DNA of 64,000 nt, from contig JBNGIQ010009204.1 in assembly GCA_049999765.1 (NCBI GenBank), forward strand, positions 26,623 to 90,622. The letters are read 5' to 3'. How positions within the stretch are numbered: position 1 is the stretch's first letter; the number at the start of each line of letters is the position of its first letter. This DNA is from Phaeoceros laevis (lineage: Eukaryota; Anthocerotophyta; Anthocerotopsida; Notothyladales). The notes beneath the pieces are model-generated. The model saw only the letters and a program-made list of their open reading frames with translations, was not told the DNA's origin and did no database searches. This document shows, one piece after another, positions 23,258-33,382 of the stretch. The position numbers and the translations under genes were made by a program.

Positions 23258-24577
23258 CTATGGTGGGGAAAAATCAGGTTGTCCGGTAGCTGTCATACAT
23301 CTATGCCACATACGGCTGTTTGGATCGACATGTTTGTCATGAGCAATAACACTTGGAATGGGAAGATAGACATGGTGGTCGTTGCAAAGACCGACGGTAA
23401 TTCCACTAAAACCAGCAAATGCTCCGTGAACAGCGTTTTGACCAAGGATGGCACACAATATGCTATCTGAAGCGTTAGATCTACATGCCCTAATCATATA
23501 CGTGGGATCTATGTATTTGACATCAATGGCGATGCCACTTTCTTTGAAATGAGTTTTGACTTGCTGCTGAAGATGCACACCAATGTCACCCAAAATTGGA
23601 TTTCCTGATGCATCCGTGCCTACACTTTTTTTTAATAGCCCTTGACCTGCACCTTCAGCCACACAGATTACAGCCTGTCCTTTTTCACGTAGTAAGTGAT
23701 GGATATGATGTAATACCCCTGCACGACCCTCCATGATAAAAGGAACTTCAGGAATCAAGCATATGTCAACTTGGCCGCTGGCCAGTGATGCATGCATNNN
23801 NNNNNNNNNNNNNNNNNNNNNNNNNNNNNNNNNNNNNNNNNNNNNNNNNNNNNNNNNNNNNNNNNNNNNNNNNNNNNNNNNNNNNNNNNNNNNNNNNAAT
23901 TGTTTTAGGCACTCCTATTACTGCAACTTTCAATTTTCTTTTGCAACATTCAACATGAATTGCATTAGCACCAGCGTGTGTTCCATTCCCACCAAGGACA
24001 AAAAGCATATTTATCCCCCGTCTTTCCATGCTATCTACAATCTCAATTGTTTTAGCTCCACCTCTTGAAACACCTAATAAACTACCACCTATCAAATGAA
24101 TATTTTGCACAATATGTTTTGTGAGAGGAATATCTGTAAGGCTTTCATCAAAAAATCCTCTATAGCCGTAACATATTCCAAGGATGTCATTTACACCATA
24201 GACATCCAATGTCAAAACTACTGCTCGAATCACATCATTTAAACCTGGACATAATCCTCCACATGTGACAATGGCAGCCTTCACCTCACTAGGGTCGAAG
24301 TAACTTTTACTTCTAGGACCAGCTCGTGGCACCCATTGAGGATGAAAATCTTCTCCTTTATGCTGGTCTACTGCACTCTCAGCTGCGGAGTGTTCACGAT
24401 GCGCATAGTTGATTACTTTCAGCAGCACTTTATCTTCATCATGAACAAATACTTGTCTTTCTTCTGATTTATATCCAGGAACAACACAAGTTCCTGATCT
24501 ATTGCAGAAAGAGGAGGCGGTTGGCTCAACAGAAAATATATCGGTAATATGAGGGAGCTTAAACTTGAATTCTTCAC
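23258..24577 (-). pseudogene. Intron-less ATP-dependent 6-phosphofructokinase copy, interrupted by a gap
   Basis: Reading the minus strand from an in-frame TAG near 24577, one frame gives EEFKFKLPHITDIF, VHDEDKVLLKVINYA, PRAGPRSKSYFDPSEVKAA, IVTCGGLCPGLNDVIRA, ILGICYGYRGFFDE and VLGGNGTHAGANAIHVE, up to VIGVPKTI at the gap. After the gap, 23797-23258 continues with ASGQVDICLIPEVPF, VICVAEGAGQGL, KYIDPTYMIRA and NAVHGAFAGFSGITVG, ending near WHRCMTATGQPDFSPP. This is a plant PFK read without introns, whereas plant PFK genes normally have many, so it looks like a retrocopy. No ATG precedes the conserved region, and GGDGT, which binds Mg-ATP, reads GGNGT. Both suggest a non-functional or altered enzyme. 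The roughly 55 residues between the two parts (substrate-binding TIDND, MGR) are hidden by the gap. Confidence 0.7.
23798..23897. other. Assembly gap, exactly 100 N
   Basis: A placeholder gap of unknown true size. PFK coding sequence continues on both sides in the same orientation and in the right order, which supports the join. By comparison with plant PFKs the true missing length would be about 165-175 bp. Confidence 0.95.
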
Positions 24578-25309
24578 TCTACTCTTTTTCCTTTTTTGCA
24601 CGACTACCTTTGTCTCTTTTAGTTATCTTGATGCAACATGCTTTTTTTTTGTCAAACCATATATTTGTTCTCTTATTTCTTATCTCCAATTTTAAAGGGA
24701 TCCATATGTTTGTTTGACAAAATTTACTAGTACAGGAAGATGAAGCAATCATAAACATGTTTTCCCTTTAAATTTAAGTAGTTACATCTTCACCTTTGAT
24801 GATCAATAGAAGCATTGCATACATATGCTGTATATTTGATAAGATTGACCAAAAGACACATTTCAGTGAGGGAAAACTTGCAGTATGTTTTTAAGCCTCA
24901 AATGACTTAGTATGTTTTTAATCCTCAAATGACTTTTGCTTGTATTGTGAAGTGCCTTACAAACATATTTGTTTTGTTTGATCTTTTTCTGCTTTTGTGT
25001 ATGTCATTTATACCATCTGCAACTCTCCTTGGGTTCTAAGGAGTCCGCTAATAAAAAAAAAACCCTAAAAATTAACTCAATTAATCCTACCTAGGATATA
25101 ATAATATATGAAAATATCTTACAATACAATGAAAATTTATGGTGAAAATTTTCTCCATCTCCACGTATTATCAGCATCTCCAAAGTAAGAATGATTATAA
25201 CAAAGATATTATAAAAAATGATGTTTCTTTTTGCTTATTCTCATGAAGTGTTTGAATTTTAAAGTGTTTGAACTTTGAACAGGGCACCCATGACTTGAGC
25301 ATATACAAG
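24578..25309. other. AT-rich stretch without gene
   Basis: Visibly AT-rich, with poly-T and poly-A tracts, unlike most of the window. The word 'cttagtatgtttttaa' occurs twice close together (about 24872 and 24907). No coding block recognised. Confidence 0.5.
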
Positions 25310-25732
25310 ATGTCAAAGTACTTAAAAAGATTAGCATCCAAGACTCAAGGTATATTGAGCTGGTTGAGGAGACCATGGGAAATTACAGGACCCTCAGCAG
25401 CATCCGAATATCTGGATCCATTACCAGACGCTAAAGAATATCGTTTGCAAGCACCAGCTACACCTTCTAAAAAACCTATAACTCCTCAAGCATACCCAAA
25501 ATATGTATTTGACATTGAATATCATAAAAGGGATAGGAAAAGAACTATGGTAGAAAGAACCATCACAAAAATAGCACCCAAAGAGCTTTCAACTAAAGGT
25601 AGTGGAACACAATATGATGGACTAGGAAAACTTTCCACCAAAAGTAGTGGAAAGCAATATGGTCGAAAAGCTTATGTTATGGGACAAGAAGTTCATTTGA
25701 ATGATGTCCCTGGGGATGGATATCAAAGATGA
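25310..25732 (+). CDS. Small unidentified protein, 140 aa
   Basis: An ATG-started frame (MSKYLKRLASKTQG) within an AT-rich island. I do not recognise the family with confidence. Visible features are a basic start, a Trp/Pro-containing block (SWLRRPWEITGPSAASEYLD), a Pro/Lys segment (APATPSKKPITPQAYPKY), a charged stretch (IEYHKRDRKRTM), and an internal near-repeat (LSTKGSGTQY / LSTKSSGKQY). The basic N-terminus and small size would suit a mitochondrial accessory protein, but that is speculation. There is no intron, and the frame lies next to the PFK retrocopy, so it may itself be a retrocopy or a remnant. The open frame starts upstream at 25268 only with a non-ATG codon. Confidence 0.45.
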   Translation: MSKYLKRLASKTQGILSWLRRPWEITGPSAASEYLDPLPDAKEYRLQAPATPSKKPITPQAYPKYVFDIEYHKRDRKRTMVERTITKIAPKELSTKGSGTQYDGLGKLSTKSSGKQYGRKAYVMGQEVHLNDVPGDGYQR

Positions 25733-26062
25733 ACAAAGCAAATGCTACATATACATATTGCCCTGGAAAACCATTTTCCAATGTTGTACAATGTATTTTA
25801 TAATCCAAACTATGCGTCCCTCCTCTCAACTTGCACTAAGATATAGACCATGCAGCTTCCTCTAACTATTCTGCAGATGAAGGAGAAGCTTTCCTCTAGC
25901 TAATCTGCACATGGAGGTGTTTCTCCTCCATTTTTACTCAAGGTTTGAGGTTTGATCTTGGGCCGTCTTTGGAGTGGACTGGGCTTAAATATTGACTGGG
26001 AAATAGGGAATGCTCCTACAATACTCCCTATATTTTCATATGTTGATGATGCGTTGCGCATG
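25733..26062. other. Intergenic, no gene seen
   Basis: AT-rich downstream flank of the small ORF. A short local repeat on the theme 'ctttcctctagctaatctgca' is present. Nothing else recognised. Confidence 0.3.
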
Positions 26063-26291
26063 AGGCTCTAGCTTGATAATCAACATGCCCGGAAATCCCA
26101 ATGCCGTAAAGCAGCGTTTAGAAACGTTGATGCCTGCTTTGCCACATGCGCTGAAGCAGCTACGCGGCGATAAAAGAGAGAAGCATCCACGACATGTCCC
26201 CCATGCTCAAGGCTATGCCGGTATGCCGATACTTTGACTAAAAGTCATGTGATTGACAAATTAGCTCTCCTGGTTGCAACACGTTTGCCTG
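26063..26291 (+). pseudogene. Inverted duplicate of the last CNX1 exon and 3' flank
   Basis: The plus strand reads [20 protein letters not shown], then [19 protein letters not shown] and PRHVPHAQ, almost identical to the CNX1 C-terminal exon at 28913-29150 on the minus strand. Similarity continues past the stop into the 3' flank (GTGATTGACAAATTAGCTCT and GGTTGCAACACGTTT), which is also present at about 28880-28925. The fragment lacks the rest of the gene and diverges after PHAQ, so it is a dead partial copy in opposite orientation, 2.6 kb away. Confidence 0.85.
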
Positions 26292-26589
26292 CTAACCTGC
26301 TTGACTTTGGATGTCAGCTCGTCTGAATGAGTATAGTTAGCGTAAGGCATCTAATAAAGCTCCTAGGTACTCCTGTGGTCTGCGATGCACACCCGAATAC
26401 CCATGTATAGACTAGAGTCTCCCAGTGACGAGTACATCACTCGCTGGCTTGGTCAGTCGTGGGTGAGATCCCTGGAGAAGGGCTACCACACACGCTACAC
26501 TGACTTCACCAAAATCCAGAGCAGAGGAGTGTCCAAAATCCCTCTCAAAGGGGAATCCTACACTGCGCCTCCAAACCTCGGTACTCTGA

Positions 26590-27129
26590 AAATGCATGAA
26601 ATCCTGTCCAAGCTCCTGCACTTGGCGTACATGTCAACTAGGCCTGTCTGAACAAACATATGTGGCTTACCTGGACTCGCAAGAATATGAGCATGGACCT
26701 CCTTGCCAGCAACTAAGTCTCCAGCAGTGGCACAAGCATTAAGAACTGCTACATAAATATGGTTGTCGGGCTTAACGGCTGAGCCTGGGCAGCCACTCCA
26801 CGTCTAGCGTAAGCGAAAATGATGCTAGCCCAGTTATAGAGACTGGGCGTGGAGACCCTCCAAAAGACTCGCATTGCTTCCTCCAACCACCCATGCGAAG
26901 CATACAGACCGATGAGGTGGGTGGCCAAAAAAGCGTCTACTTCATACCCACTTTGGATGGTGAGAGTATGGAAGCGTCTGCCCAGCACCAGGTCCTTGTT
27001 TGCGATGCACCTCTTGAGGACACGATAGAAGAGATTGTTGTGCACATGGCCTCCTGGGTGCACCAAAAGGCCCAAGGCATCAACAACCTCACTAATCCGT
27101 CCATCCTCATAGTTTACCGCACATCTCAA
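26590..27129 (-). pseudogene. Decayed PLS-class PPR fragment
   Basis: The frame from 27129 gives ISEVVDALGLLVHPGG, FYRVLKRCIANKDLVLGRRF, YEVDAFLATHLIGLYASHG, LEEAMRVFWRVSTPSLYNW and ASIIFAYARRG. It then shifts frame near 26790 and continues KPDNHIYVAVLNACATAGDL, VAGKEVHAHILAS, FVQTGLVDMYAKC before losing similarity near 26600. The order and wording match the N-terminal repeats of the intact DYW:KP genes at 43-55 kb and the broken copy at 55245-56030. It lies antisense in the upstream region of NAA30. Confidence 0.8.
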
Positions 27130-27253
27130 CCTCTAAATGGCCCTCATGCGTTGCGGGAGCTGCTTGCCCAGGAAAGTCTGAACTCTAAAACCCTAACTCC
27201 TGTTCCTTTTTGTCTTCCGCCCTCTTGTGCACTGCCGTTTCTGAATTGCAGAC

Positions 27254-28200
27254 ATGGCCGCTTCAACAAGGGAAGATGGCATCCGGTATGAGCAGTACAA
27301 GGACGAGACGCAGCTGCCGGATATCATGGCGCTAATTGACCAGGAGCTCTCGGAGCCTTACTCCATCTACACCTATCGCTACTTCATCACTCTGTGGCCG
27401 AACCTCTGCTATTTGGTATCATCGGCGTGACCTCAGCTCCAAATTGGACTGTCTGTCACAACTCTGCGGTGATGGAGGCGTTGAAACCTTGCGGATTTGG
27501 TGCAGGCGTTTGACGGGGATAAGTGCGTCGGCACCATCGTATGCAAAATGGGGCAACACCGGTCTACATTCCGTGGCTACATAGCAATGCTAGTGGTGGT
27601 CAAGCCCTACAGAGGGAAAGGCATAGGTAAAGCTTGTTTTCAGTTATTCCAGTCAGAAGCTTTGCCTGCTGCTGGTGTGTTCTTTCTTGCTCCACCCTGG
27701 CCATGGTGTTCTGCAGTTCTCTCAATTCTCACCCCTTGTGTTTTCTCCTGAACAGCCACCGAGCTTGTGACTCGGTGCATTCAACTCATGCGGGATGCAG
27801 GCTGTGATGAGGTAATTGTTGTTTGGCTCTGTTGTTGTTCGCCTCTGCAGCATTAGCTTGGATGTCTTGAACAGCCATCTGGGAGTTTATTGTGCAGGTC
27901 GCCTTAGAGGCAGAGGTGACAAATAAAGGTGCTTTGGCGCTCTATGGGAACCTCGGATTTATTCGGGCTAAGCGGTTGCATAGATACTACTTGAACGGTG
28001 TGGATGCATTCCGGCTAAAACTGCTGTTCCCGAGAGCGAACGATCCAAACTCAGGCCCTGTGGGAGAGCATTCGCATCACGACTGTTCGGACCCTACCCA
28101 TAACCACTCTGTTCCAAGTCCTTTCCCAGATTACACTGGACCTCACCATCATCACTCGGGATGTGGCCACCAGCATTGCCATCACGACCATGGGCATTAA
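27254..28200 (+). CDS. NAA30: N-alpha-acetyltransferase 30, NatC catalytic subunit
   Basis: Four exons in phase: 27254-27415, 27506-27626, 27756-27811 and 27898-28200, for 213 aa. The GNAT fold is clear: [20 protein letters not shown] (substrate-side loop), [35 protein letters not shown] (acetyl-CoA pyrophosphate loop, R/Q-x-x-G-x-G/A type), [12 protein letters not shown], then [20 protein letters not shown] and [21 protein letters not shown]30 is the catalytic subunit of NatC, which acetylates N-termini such as Met-Leu/Ile/Phe. In Arabidopsis it is MAK3 and acts with NAA35/38. The last about 45 residues are an unusual His-rich tail with 15 His and 3 Cys (for example [19 protein letters not shown]), in the same exon and frame as the catalytic core. 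Confidence 0.93.
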
Positions 28201-28268
28201 CAGGTCAGAATGTTTGTTAAATTTATTGCTTGAGCCTGGTGTCCTGGATCTACTGTGAACACCTTGCT

Positions 28269-28742
28269 TCACATGCGCATGTCTTTTGCCTTCATGTGTC
28301 GTACGAAGCGAGGAAGATATCCCAGGTTGCAATAGTCCGGTGACACTGCGATACCGAGGTCCGAGGTTTTAGCGACCCCGTGCTCATCATACCCCTTCTG
28401 ATCTCTCCGTGGGCCTCCTCCCATATGTCCAACTAATGCTCTGAGCTGCTCCACGAACCAATGCATCCCGAAATCGTGACCATCGCCTTCTCTTAGAATA
28501 TTTTTGAAGATCAGATTTTTGTACGATATCGAAACACTTCCGCGGCCCAGAGGAAGTTCATCTAGTTGAACTTGCTCTACCACCTCGTACTCCGACTCAA
28601 CAACGTTCACCGAAACCGGGAAAAAGGTACAATGAGGTTCACCCACAGCCTGGACATCTTTTGCCAGCCAGCAAGGCCCAGGTAACAAATTGCACGATAC
28701 TCTACCAAGTCGTGGGGCTCGTGGAGTAAGCAATTGATACAT
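28269..28742 (-). CDS. Hypothetical ORF, 157 aa
   Basis: A continuous frame with an ATG between the convergent 3' ends of NAA30 and CNX1. The composition is protein-like (FFPVSVNVVESEYEVVEQVQ, FGMHWFVEQLRALVGHMGGG), but I recognise no family or motif. It may be a chance frame in 3' UTR sequence, a fragment of a lost gene, or a small real gene. Confidence 0.25.
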   Translation of the reverse strand: MYQLLTPRAPRLGRVSCNLLPGPCWLAKDVQAVGEPHCTFFPVSVNVVESEYEVVEQVQLDELPLGRGSVSISYKNLIFKNILREGDGHDFGMHWFVEQLRALVGHMGGGPRRDQKGYDEHGVAKTSDLGIAVSPDYCNLGYLPRFVRHMKAKDMRM

Positions 28743-28912
28743 ACATGCAGAACTCTAATGGTCCAAGAGTGGAAAGTGAAATGTGCACAAACACGGGAAC
28801 CGGGTGCAAAAGCCAATGTAAACTAGGCATCCAGAACATCTAGTCATGGAAGGCTACATATTTGTTGGCATCTAAGCCAAGAAAACGTGTTGCAACCAGG
28901 AGAGCTAATTTG

Positions 28913-31900
28913 TCAATCACATGAGCATGCTTTCACATGACTTCTAGTCCAAGTATCAGCATCACCGGAATCAGCCTGAGCATGGGGGACATGTCGAGGA
29001 TGCTTCTCTCTTTTGTCGCCGCGTAGCTGCTTCAGCGCATGTGGCAAAGCAGGCATCAACGCTTCTAAACACTCCTTTACGGCATTGGGATTTCCGGGCA
29101 TGTTGATTATCAAGCTAGAGCCTCGGATGCCAGCCACAGCGCGAGATAGCATGGCTGTTGGTGTGACCTGGCAACATTACCCACAATCAGATATATGAGA
29201 ATCCAAATTACGTGGCTAGTAAACACACCAAGCTGGAGACCCCCTTACCTTCAAACTGTCCTGAAGCATCACTTGCACAAGACCTGGTGCCTCTCTGTGT
29301 AGCAACGGCTTCGTGGCTTCTGGTGTGATGTCTCTCGGCGCAAAACCTGTGCCACCTGCATGAATCACCACATTCCCTTATAACCTGACACGTTGGAGTC
29401 TACGAATAGTTGAACGTATGTTATGTCTAGCGATACTTCATGCAGAAGCTCTAAATACTCACCAGTGGTAAGTATGAGATGTACTCCAAGCTCATCACTC
29501 CACAGCTTCAAGACCTGTTGAATGTCCGCGACGTTGTCAGGGACTGATTTTGTTGCAACGACGCGTACTCCTCCAAACTTAGCTGACAGGGAGTTGACAA
29601 CTTGCACCGCCTTGGGTCCACTGCCATCAAACATTCTGTAAGCATTTACGATCTGCCATAAACTTCTCCCTACCACAAGTTGGTAGACCATAATTGATCA
29701 AACAAGAGAGGCAGTCTCCTGACCAGGACATCATGCAAAATTTCAAGACGCTCTGCTTTCAACATCCCAAGTGCTTTGAGCACAGCTTACCTCCGATCCG
29801 GGCCCTGACCAGAAGCAACCGTATCACTCACTGTCAGAATGGCCACAGAGAACTCTTTCACATCTTGACTTTGCTTGATGCTTGCTATTTCACTGCTCTC
29901 TGGTGGAGAAAGCACCTTTCCAGTCCCAGATTGAGGTGTGCCAACTGTGGTAGCTGCTGAAGGGATTCCAGATAAATCACGTAGAAGAACGGCAGTCACA
30001 ATAGAACCAGCCGGGAGCATGCCATCAGCTGGAAGAAGCTCCAACACTGCATTGGCACCTCTGATGCTAAGTAGACGGCTGCTTGTCTGCAGACCAGTGC
30101 TCTCTGCAATGAAACTGTTCACCCAAAAAGTTTAGGTTGACATAAGGGTCCTAAATTGACACAGCAAGAAAAGTGGTGGTCTGAGCATTCTACAACTTGA
30201 ACCCACCATCTGGTCCAGGTGATGAGTATACAGAACGCCTTTACAGCATTTCCATGAACTGGATGCACAATATTCAACTGACATGACATCCACCACCTCC
30301 GTGCTATAACAATTGCATGACTTTGAAAGAACACAAAGGCGCTAAGGTTTACTGACATGCTATCACCAGCCTGCCACCGAACTATTGCGCGATGATACAC
30401 TGTCAGATGAGGATCTCGACTCAAATCCTCCACAGTCCTGGCCTGCACTCTGAATTGAAAAACAAATGCTCAGACACACATGGTCAGGATGGTTCATGAC
30501 AGGAGAAGCTTGCCAGGCAAACAAATGTAAGCTGCAATGAGAACAAAGCTATGCGAGGGGTGCCATCTATCAACCAGAATGAAGCAGTAAGGGCCAAACA
30601 GGAGTGCTTCTCAGCTAGAAGGATCAGCCAAGTACCTGTAGAGTTGTGGATTTGACCAGCCAGCCATTTGACGAATGGCAGGGACAGCAAATAGATTGAA
30701 ACAAACCAAACTGCTGACAGGATTTCCTGGCAGGCCAAACACAAGAATATCCTTGTTTCCGAGGCTTTCATTTCTCTGAAGGGTTGCAAACGTCATCGGT
30801 TTTCCAGGCCTAATCTGAACCTGCGCACACACATTCTTAGTTTTAACAGGCTAATACGACCATACTTATCGACATACTCATTATGTGCCAGTTGGGCCAG
30901 CCACGGAACCACCATTGAGAACATTTTGTGCACACAAGATGAACACGTGAAACAGACGGCGGAAGGAAGGGTAAGAACCTTTTCGAAAAGAACAGTGCCC
31001 TGCTCTCGCAGGAGAGGCTTGACAAAATCTTTGTCCCCCATCGAGACACCCCCAGTTGTGATCAGGATATGTGCATCTGAGCGTATGGCATTATCAAAAG
31101 CTTTCTGAACTGCATGGACTTCATCACGTGCAATCCCTAAATCTATTGTCTGGCATTTCAGTTGTGCACAAGCAGCTAACAGGACAGCCTTGTTTGAGTC
31201 TCGGATCTGCATCATTTTGCTTTCTTTAGTTGCAGGTCCCGAATAGGCGGATGAGGACATGCTGAACAAATCTCTGTACAAGAGAATGCTGGTTCAAACC
31301 TTTCCCTTGCCAATAGGAGACACGCTAGTAGGATCCACCAATTCATCTCCCGTCGAAAGAACTGCTACTTTGGGCATAGGATACACCTGCCAACAAGGGC
31401 GATAAGTTCATAGGGTTGTCTTGCTGTGATAAATGCGGACATGGAAGAGGACGGGCCTAAGAAATTTCACCTTCACTGTAGTGATTCCCATGGAAGCCAG
31501 CAGGCCAATCTGTGCCTCGTTGATCATTTCTCCCTCTTCTAGAACCTTAGAGCCCTCAGCTATATCAGATCCCTGGCATCGACAAACGATGCAATCAGCA
31601 TTTTATCTACCGTCCTTGGCGATGCCGGATACACACGGGGTTTGCCACTGGGCTAAAGCATGCGGAAGCTGGCTTGGGCATTGCCAGGGCATCTTGCACT
31701 TCGCTACAAATGACAGGATTATTACCATACGTCGAATGTCTTGGCCTTTGACGGCAGGTCGGAGAATATCAACAGTTTGTGGAGATTGTCCAGGAACAGT
31801 GTATTCCACTTGAATAACAGCATCGGCTCCCTCAGGAATTGCACCTAGTCGAAAGGCCACCAAGCTGGAACCTTGATTGTCTGGTTTGGCGAATTTCATA

Positions 31901-32298
31901 AAAATTGTGGAGCTGGGGATGGAGTGCATACCTCCGGTGGTCACATAAGCCACGGTCCCGGGTCTGATAGCAGCAGAGGCCTCATCTCCTGGCCTGGACA
32001 GCGCAACCACCGGGTAGTTGCCAACCCCATCACTCGAAACGACTGCAAAGCCATCCTGGCAAGCCAGCGCCTAGTGAGCAGAGCCTCCAAGGGTATAAAG
32101 AACCTAAGGTTGCATGTAGCCACCCACTACCTTCAGGGAGGCGTCACGAGGAGGCAGGTCTTCGGGAGAACAAATCTCTTCAGCCAGGATCAAGCCAAGG
32201 GCTTGTTGCAGGGGCAGCGCCACGGGCGACAGGCATCGTGCCAGGCGAAGTATCGCAGCGGAGGCGTGTTGAACTGTTACCTCCTTCCCCATGCCCAT
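28913..32298 (-). CDS. CNX1: Molybdopterin molybdenumtransferase / adenylyltransferase CNX1
   Basis: A multi-exon gene with the plant order: MoeA-like (E) domain first, MogA-like (G) domain second. Exon 1 (32298-32131) starts [12 protein letters not shown] and ends [20 protein letters not shown]. The next exon gives [20 protein letters not shown] and [12 protein letters not shown], followed by [15 protein letters not shown]. Further exons give [69 protein letters not shown] and [10 protein letters not shown]. The G domain reads [56 protein letters not shown] and [14 protein letters not shown], ending KACSCD. The cytosolic protein adenylates molybdopterin and inserts molybdate, the last steps of Moco synthesis. 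All key loops seen look intact. Confidence 0.93.
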
Positions 32299-33382
32299 TG
32301 AGAAATTGTTGCAGCTGCGTCGTCTTCCAACAACAAACTACTTTCCCAGCTTGAGACATTTTCATCCTCCAATTGCCAGCGTAGGGTAAAGCTCCAATCC
32401 CTAGGCAGCAAAGTGACAGTTGGTCTGCTTTTCGAAAACCTCCCCTCGATCGTAAACTCGTCGTTTTCTCGGCTTTCCGTCGTGTGCAACTGGAATCTCC
32501 CTTGATTGTTCAGCGCTGTTGTTTGCAACGTCGACCAGCTCGGGTGAAAATCTCTCAGGATGCACAACTGCCAAAAAGCTGCTGACATCATCTAGACAGC
32601 ATACTAGAAGCACTGTCTTTCGCCCTTTCGTCCGCTGAGTATCTTGATTAACCAAGACAGGCAATCTGTGTCCTTCTCAAAACCGTTGCATCGAAGGCAA
32701 TGTTGCTGGCTGGTTGCGAGAAAGGCAGATGCCAGCATGCATGTGACCAACGACCGCTCAATGCATAATAACTTGAGCTCAGAGTTCAGACATGCATTGT
32801 CAAAGCTTTTCTCCCGCGAGTCTCTGCTTTCAAGTTTCAAAGCTGTGTAGAATCAGGAAATCATACAATGAGCAGCCGCTAGCTTGGGAAGTTGGGAGCG
32901 AGGAAACAGCGCTCGCGAAAACTATGGTATAGGCAAAGAAGTACGGTACACAGTAGTATAACTGAACAGAACCGGGAGGTAAAGAGACCGGTATCGGAAA
33001 ACCTTGTCGTTTCCGCTGGTTAGAACTTCGAGCCTGGCAAGGAGCCTGGAGGGCGGTGCAGCATCCACGATCCGTCTGCAGAAGTTGGCTGGCCGCGTTG
33101 TTTGTTGCTCGTTTTGTGGTGTTTGTTTAGGGATTACTAGCGCATCAGGTACCATATATCTTTGGAGTAGGTTCAACTTGAGCGGGCTTTCACTGCGGTG
33201 CATTCTGGGAAGTAGCCGGGCATTAGGAACAGCGGCGACTGGTGATCTGCTGGTCTTCTTTTAAGATTTGCCTCGGGCTGTAGGGGAAGATGCAAGTGAT
33301 GTATGCGAACTACGGCTTAGAGACTCCATTGCCGAGGCAGTATGCTTGAGGCGGTTAGGGGTTCTTTCTCCGCACCTGGGAA
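32299..33382. promoter_or_regulatory. Divergent promoter region of CNX1 and PP2C
   Basis: 1.1 kb between divergent starts. Short frames on both strands lack conserved motifs. The start of CNX1 is assumed to be the ATG at 32298; any extra 5' exon would lie here. Confidence 0.4.

Noticed and set aside
26385-26651. 88-codon plus-strand frame
   Set aside because: Its end overlaps the antisense PPR pseudogene (MYAKC read in reverse) and the rest matches nothing I recognise.
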